Under the pieces are notes generated by a model. The model was not told the DNA's origin. It saw only the letters and a program-made list of their open reading frames with translations, and ran no database searches. A stretch of DNA of 64,000 nt from Desarmillaria ectypa (lineage: Eukaryota; Basidiomycota; Agaricomycetes; Agaricales; Physalacriaceae), in the NCBI GenBank assembly GCA_030407005.1, contig JAUDYN010000001.1, forward strand, positions 1,240,001-1,304,000. Reading direction: 5' to 3'. The translations under genes were made by a program, and so were the position numbers. The first letter of the stretch is position 1; the number at the start of each line of letters is the position of its first letter. This document shows, piece after piece, positions 59,002 to 64,000 of the stretch.

Positions 59002-60507
59002 ATGTCTTTCAGCAAACCGCCGAAGAAGATTGGAGGGGAATACGGGCAAGTACGTGCAAATATCGATGTCCCAAAGCTAGAGAGCTATTTGGCGAGGAAT
59101 GTTCCTCAGATTCACTTGCCGCTGCAGGTGAAGCAGTTCAAGGTGCGTCACATGCTTTCTTGTTGTTGGGACTACTACGAACTAATGTCCGTTTGTAGTT
59201 TGGACAGGTAGCATCTCATTACCACCATCATTCATTGTACTGAATGCATCTCTACAAGTCTAATCCTACTTACTTCTTGACCGACGCCAGGTGCATACCT
59301 CCAATGTCACCGCTATTTACGCAGGCTAACCTGGCGCAGCTCAAAACGATATGTTCTCCGGAAAAAACCTGCGGGCCAGTTGTTATCGAAAACTGCACAC
59401 CAGGTGGAGCGAGAATATACAATGCTTCATGCCCTTCATACATTCAATAACAAGCCAACAACTCGTCCTGAGGAACGCGTCCCGGTACCAGAGCCGTATA
59501 TTCTGTGCGAAGACGTGTCCGTGATTGGAACACCTTTCTACGTGATGGAATTTATCGACGGGCGAATATTTACCGATCCACGGATGCCTGAATCAAGTCC
59601 GGAAGATAGAAGGGAATGGTGCGCCTTCGTCCTCGTTAACACCCACCTCACTCTCACGATCTATTCATTCGTAGCTGGCTGGGTGCTGTACGAGCGCTAG
59701 CTAAACTCAGCAGCGTCGACCCCGCTGCAGTTGGTCTTTCGAACTTTGGTCCTTCGACAGACTACTTCCCTCGTCAGCTCAAATCCCTTTCCGCCGTCTC
59801 TAAAGCCCAAGCTGCAGCCAAAGATGTCGACACAGGCATACCTGTAGGGCCCATACCCTCCTTTGACAACATGATTTCATGGTACTACGCCAACCTCCCC
59901 GACGAGTCTAAAATTGGTCTCCGAATTGTACATGGGGATTACAAAATGGATAACCTCATCTTCCATCCCACAGAGAACCGTGTTATTGGTATCCTGGACT
60001 GGGAACTGTGTACACTCGGAAGTCCTGTATGTAGTATTGATATTGCTCTTGGTATCTGGATTGAGTTTGTCATTGAACTAGCTCGCTGATTTTGCAAACT
60101 TGAGCCAACCATGGGCGATGGACCCTGTTGACATCCCAATTGCTGGGCACAATTTGCTGGTAGCCTTCGGTGCTGAGAACAAGAAAGACATCCCAATTAC
60201 TTTTGAGGAGCTGGAAGGAGAATATTGTCGATTGATGAAGCAGCCGTGTCCCATCAAGGAGCTTGTCTTTGTTCGTAGCTGGATGTTATTCCGAGTAAGC
60301 CAGATTTCGTTCGTAGAGTTGAAATATTCATATTCTTGTCAGTTGGCCATCATCATGCAAGGGATTGCTGCAAGATACGCCAAACGTCAGGCAAGTTCAG
60401 CCCAAGCTGGGACGTATGGATCTGCTTTTATTATCATGGGTAACCTGGCAAAGGTCTTTTTGGCGAAAAATGGTGTGCGGCTGGATGCGAAGATGTTCAA
60501 GTTGTAG
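59002..60507 (+). CDS. APH-family kinase-fold protein, ACAD10/11 N-terminal-domain-like
   Basis: Exons 59002-59142, 59199-59207, 59259-59290, 59340-59618, 59675-60026, 60082-60294 and 60343-60507 give 396 aa. Early blocks: [15 protein letters not shown] and [11 protein letters not shown] (nucleotide-binding Lys), then H-Q-V-E-R-E-Y. The catalytic and metal-binding motif H-G-D-Y-K-M-D-N and I-L-D-W-E are in exon 5. The C-terminus [14 protein letters not shown] is typical of fungal members. In animals this domain is fused to an acyl-CoA dehydrogenase and linked to hydroxyacyl-CoA metabolism; here it stands alone. The second exon is only 9 nt (Phe-Gly-Gln). Confidence 0.88.
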
Positions 60508-61839
60508 TAGTATTGCCATATGTATTATTATCACTGCTTTCTGTCTACTGTTTTCAGCAGTGGTATTGGTGTTGGTATCTCACTGGTCCTATAGTCTAAC
60601 TGCCGCCCGCCCGACCAACCTGATATTCTGGAACAATGGTCTGAGAACCCCTTGGTGGTGGGTTGATAATGTGATGGATGGTTGGACAGAGAAAGGGAAA
60701 CTGGACTTCATTGTCCTTCAAGTACTGGTACCACTTCGAGAAACAGTGCGGTAACAGCAGCAGACCTTGGACCCATGAAACAACAACATGCGGGAAACAA
60801 CACACGAACAGCAGGAACGGGACAAGGAATAAAAGGTTCAGTAAATCAGATAAGAACCGCACGATGGAGATGGAGCGCGTTGAGGTAGACATCTAGACTG
60901 GTCCACAGATTTGCCATTGTGTCCTAGAATCAATAAAGGAGCATGACCGTGTACGAGCTTCAGGAGGCATTAAAGGTATTCCTGGTAGACGGTACAACTA
61001 AAAAAAACTAGATTGGCCACCTCTGCTGAGGTAAAGCGGAACGGGGGCAGGCGGCCCGACATCCGGCTTCCCTGACTGAATGTTAACTCTGGACCGCGAT
61101 CTTCAGCTTTCTCCCTTCTACGAAACATGACCATCTTCAAGTAATTCTTACCTCGCCTCGCCTCGTGTTGTTATCAGGACTTTGGCGTCGTTTTGGGATT
61201 CAATGTGTAGCTGAGCACGGGATTCAAGAGGAACGACTTCGATAATGTTTTCGCGGTTCCGATGGACTCATTTTTGCTACCAGATCAGCCGCATATACCC
61301 AGGTTTTTGCTACTGGGTGTCAGAATTCAAGATAGAGCCCTTGGCATGGGTGTCTGGTGAGTTTTCTGCCGCTCCGTACTGGTCTAGTCCTTGTTGGAGT
61401 TGCTTGGGCAGTGATCTGGTGATTGCAGCGTATGTCTTCTTCGAATGCATCGGGCCACTTCTCGTTCGCTCTGGATACAACAGAGTTGCGTCGAATTCGA
61501 ACTCTTTCGCCTTCCTTTGGACTGTTCAAGCCTGGCTCGACTGCTGCCGTGAATCCGGGCCGGCTTGTATTCAAATAAACCCGGTTTGCAACAGTTTCAA
61601 CACCATCATACGTTCGCACTCTGGTTCGTTCTCGGATTCTACGCGTTTTCCATTACTCAACGCGTGGATAACGCGTCCATGCGGTGACATTGGTAGACGT
61701 CCGTCTATAGGCTAGAACCGGCCTCGATGTCGGCAACTTCCGGAGGCTCAATTTGGTTCCGAGCAAAATAAAAAGTTTCATTACATCACAAAATAAAAGT
61801 TACCGCTTGACTCGGTTTGAAGTTTGACCAGCAACCGCC
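60508..61839. other. Intergenic, about 1.3 kb, no supported gene
   Basis: A 156-codon plus frame at 61245-61715 and its antisense partner have no recognisable domain, and neither is preferred. It probably contains the promoter of the F-box-like gene. Confidence 0.45.
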
Positions 61840-62718
61840 ATGTCCACGCTTACCATGACTCGAAGCCATCAGCAAGGACGACTCCGCTCCTTTTCCCTAT
61901 CCCTTGTTACCCGGCATTCGTCTCCATTACTAGCTCTTCCCGCTGAGCTTATCATCGATATCATTACCCTCGCTTTAATCGAATCCAAAACCAATGCACT
62001 CGCAACAATATGCAAAGACATGACCTGTTTCTTCAACACCATACTCTACCGTACAGTTTCCCTCAGCTCTACTCGTCCTGTGTCCCTTCTCTATCAGGCG
62101 TCCCGGTCAAACCCTTCTTTGACTACCCACATCAGACATTTTACCGTGTCTGGAAACACGGTCCTTGATGCTCAGGGATGGGGACGCGTATGGGAGATCA
62201 TATCTTGGGCCAAGGGACTATTATCTTTGTCTCTCAAGGAGGGATATCAACCGTCATCTCTGGCTTCGATCCTTGCCGATCCGAGTCATGAGAGTCTTTC
62301 AGCTGTCACGATACAACGCTTCGACGCGCCCTCTGCACCGGTGGTCGGCAGCCCGTGCGTCGCGCCCATAACGCATCTCCGTATATGCGAACCCAGTGAC
62401 CAATGGCACTCTCCCTACGAGATCCTATCCTCGTTTGGCTCACTCCCTGCACTTACCCATCTGCAACTCTGTCGTCGGGTGAATGGCAATGAGGAGAACG
62501 ACTTAACGTTTGTGGAAGAGGTGTTGTCCATATTGAGGGACCGGCCGCGTCTCAGGACGCTTGTCGTGACTGTATTCCCACAGATGTGGGCGGGGGAGGA
62601 GCAGACGGAGAATAGTGACATATGGGGTTTGCTCAAGGAGATCGCGGATGAGCGTTTGATCGTCAAGAAGGGTGAGCATGGACTATGGCTCAAGGACGAT
62701 GCTTGGGCGAGTACGTAA
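61840..62718 (+). CDS. F-box-like protein, intronless
   Basis: Single exon, 292 aa, ATG in a GCCATGT context. L-L-A-L-P-A-E-L-I-I-D-I-I-T-L-A-L at residues 28-44 is an F-box-like start, followed by A-T-I-C-K-D-M-T-C-F-F and L-Y-R-T-V-S-L. The rest has repeat-like leucine segments (L-T-H-L-Q-L-C-R-R, L-R-T-L-V-V-T-V). Intronless genes are unusual for this window. Probable SCF adaptor; target unknown. Confidence 0.7.
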   Translation: MSTLTMTRSHQQGRLRSFSLSLVTRHSSPLLALPAELIIDIITLALIESKTNALATICKDMTCFFNTILYRTVSLSSTRPVSLLYQASRSNPSLTTHIRHFTVSGNTVLDAQGWGRVWEIISWAKGLLSLSLKEGYQPSSLASILADPSHESLSAVTIQRFDAPSAPVVGSPCVAPITHLRICEPSDQWHSPYEILSSFGSLPALTHLQLCRRVNGNEENDLTFVEEVLSILRDRPRLRTLVVTVFPQMWAGEEQTENSDIWGLLKEIADERLIVKKGEHGLWLKDDAWAST

Positions 62719-62946
62719 GTTTCTTAGACTTTAGACTATTTTAGATGTAAATGTGTAGGTATGACGAGACAATATGCTTGAAGTTCTCCCTGAAAAAAAA
62801 AAGCTATGAAACGCTCTTAGTGCAACGGAGGTTGAAGTCATGATCATTCCAATGAGTATGAAGAAAAGCAAAGTGTGGTGACTATTGAACGTATTATACA
62901 ATGAATCCATGTGTAGTCCGACGAAAGTTGAGAAACCTCTGAATCA
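62719..62946. other. Convergent 3' flanks
   Basis: About 230 bp between convergent genes, with an A10 run and AT-rich ends; nothing coding. Confidence 0.5.
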
Positions 62947-63663
62947 TCACTGCACCACTTGAGTAACCTTCGGATACATTAGACGGCGCAGACAAAGATG
63001 ATTCACACTACCTACCTTTCCGCTTTCAACATGATAAATCCACCCTGTGATAGGAGTATCCTTCAACACAAGGGGGTGGCTCTGCAGATACTTGACGTCA
63101 TGCTTCACACTTTCTTCCAATTTGGAAAACTCCAGATAATCAATTTGGTTAACCAAACTAGCTGCTTCGGCTCCGTCCTCGTCGACAATCTTGGTTTGCA
63201 AGTCTTGAGTGGTGAATGTCGTCATTCCACAATTGGTGTGGTGAAGGACGGCTATTTCTCGTGTTCCGAGGAGCCGCTGGGAAATTATGATACTCCTGAG
63301 TGCGTCCTGGCTGTGGGATTTTGAGGGTCCGGTTTCCGGTGTGGAAAAACGGAGGTGCGTACGCTCTGCCTCCTGCATTGCGGATAATGTGCGCTTCGCC
63401 AAGCTCGATACCGAGGGATGCGGCGGGACTGGCAGAGTTAATAGGATGGCGCTATATGTATTCAGAGACAGTGGGCTCACTCAATTCGCGCGTCCATGCA
63501 AGTTACTAGGAAGGTGAAATTCATTAGGCTGATATACAGATTCAAAAGGAGACTCAGACATACCCACGATGAGCTTCTTCGACGGAGGCAAAGGTAAGTC
63601 GCCTTTGTTGAACGTTGCGGCGTACTTTTCGTTGTGCTTGATGAGTCCTTGGGGTGTCGACAT
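62947..63663 (-). CDS. Beta-carbonic anhydrase
   Basis: Zinc enzyme that interconverts CO2 and bicarbonate. Exons (minus) 63663-63564, 63505-63481, 63428-63363, 63310-63016 and 62967-62947 give 168 aa, the short fungal beta-CA form. The zinc ligand Cys and its Asp-Arg dyad (T-C-M-D-A-R-I) sit in a 25-nt micro-exon. The second set, H-H-T-N-C-G-M, is in exon 4. Others seen are N-A-G-G-R-A-Q-D-A-L-R-S, S-Q-R-L-L-G-T-R-E-I-A-V and D-T-P-I-T-G-W. All splice phases close. No targeting signal is visible, so a cytosolic location is likely. Confidence 0.92.
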
Positions 63664-64000
63664 TGTGGTAAATGAGTAAGAGGGTGTCTCCTATGCGTCT
63701 GAGATATTTGTACTGCTGATGATTAGTTCATAGTTTCCACGAATTGCGCAATTAAATCACGAGCGCGTCGCGTGTGAGACAACGCGGTGCAAGATAATTC
63801 ATAAAATTACACTAGCTGTGCAAATCCGTCAGCGCTAGAGAAGAAGGCCAAAGGAGACATACCTTGACGGCTTTCCCTGTCAGAGTCATGCCAAAACATT
63901 TTCATAACGATGGGGCCTACCAACAAAGTCGGGATTTTACCATCTGAGAGAGCTCGAGAAACGCGATATTAAGTACAGAGTACAGATATGATCCAAGGTA
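63664..64000. other. Carbonic anhydrase upstream region
   Basis: Promoter side of the minus-strand gene; no further coding sequence seen to the window edge. Confidence 0.45.

Noticed and set aside
61245..61715. 156-codon plus frame
   Set aside because: No domain, and an antisense frame of similar quality overlaps it.

Overview
The window looks like nuclear DNA of a mushroom-forming basidiomycete (Agaricomycetes). Genes are cut by many introns of about 48-60 nt, mostly GT-AG. Families typical of that class recur: BTB/POZ-fold proteins, F-box/LRR-like proteins, and membrane proteins with a D-x-x-[IV]-[WY]-R-C-x-x-x-W-G signature. No tRNA, rRNA, CRISPR array or intact transposon was found. All calls come from reading the sequence; no database was searched.

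Left third (1-31 kb), accessory and gene-poor. It holds a small hypothetical gene (1.4 kb), two related BTB genes (3.8 and 10.3 kb), an F-box-like gene (5.0 kb), a decayed cytochrome P450 (8.1-9.6 kb, minus), a multi-TM gene (11.9 kb) with a truncated duplicate at 6.9 kb, and a tandem cluster of three more BTB genes (15.1, 17.4 and 19.1 kb). The last of these carries an acidic tail of about 600 residues. Then come F-box/LRR genes or relics (22.2, 23.7 and 28.8 kb) and a broken CocE/NonD-type hydrolase (26.1-28.1 kb). This third is full of duplication scars.

Right half (31-64 kb), denser and more housekeeping-like. It holds a TRK-type K+ transporter (minus), an eIF4G-like initiation factor (minus), a second multi-TM gene (minus), two small membrane proteins, TIM22, an LDB19/ART1-like arrestin (minus), a secreted GPI-type cupredoxin-like protein, a hormone-sensitive-lipase-like alpha/beta hydrolase, an APH/ACAD10-like kinase-fold protein, an F-box-like protein, and a beta-carbonic anhydrase (minus). 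An inverted fragment of the 26-28 kb hydrolase lies at 58.3 kb.

The genes do not form an obvious pathway or biosynthetic cluster. The most notable observations are three independent GC-AG introns whose donors all begin GCGAG, the BTB tandem array with its footprints of unequal exchange, several frame-preserving introns, micro-exons of 9-25 nt, and two multi-lesion pseudogenes that an automatic annotator could easily mis-model as intact genes.
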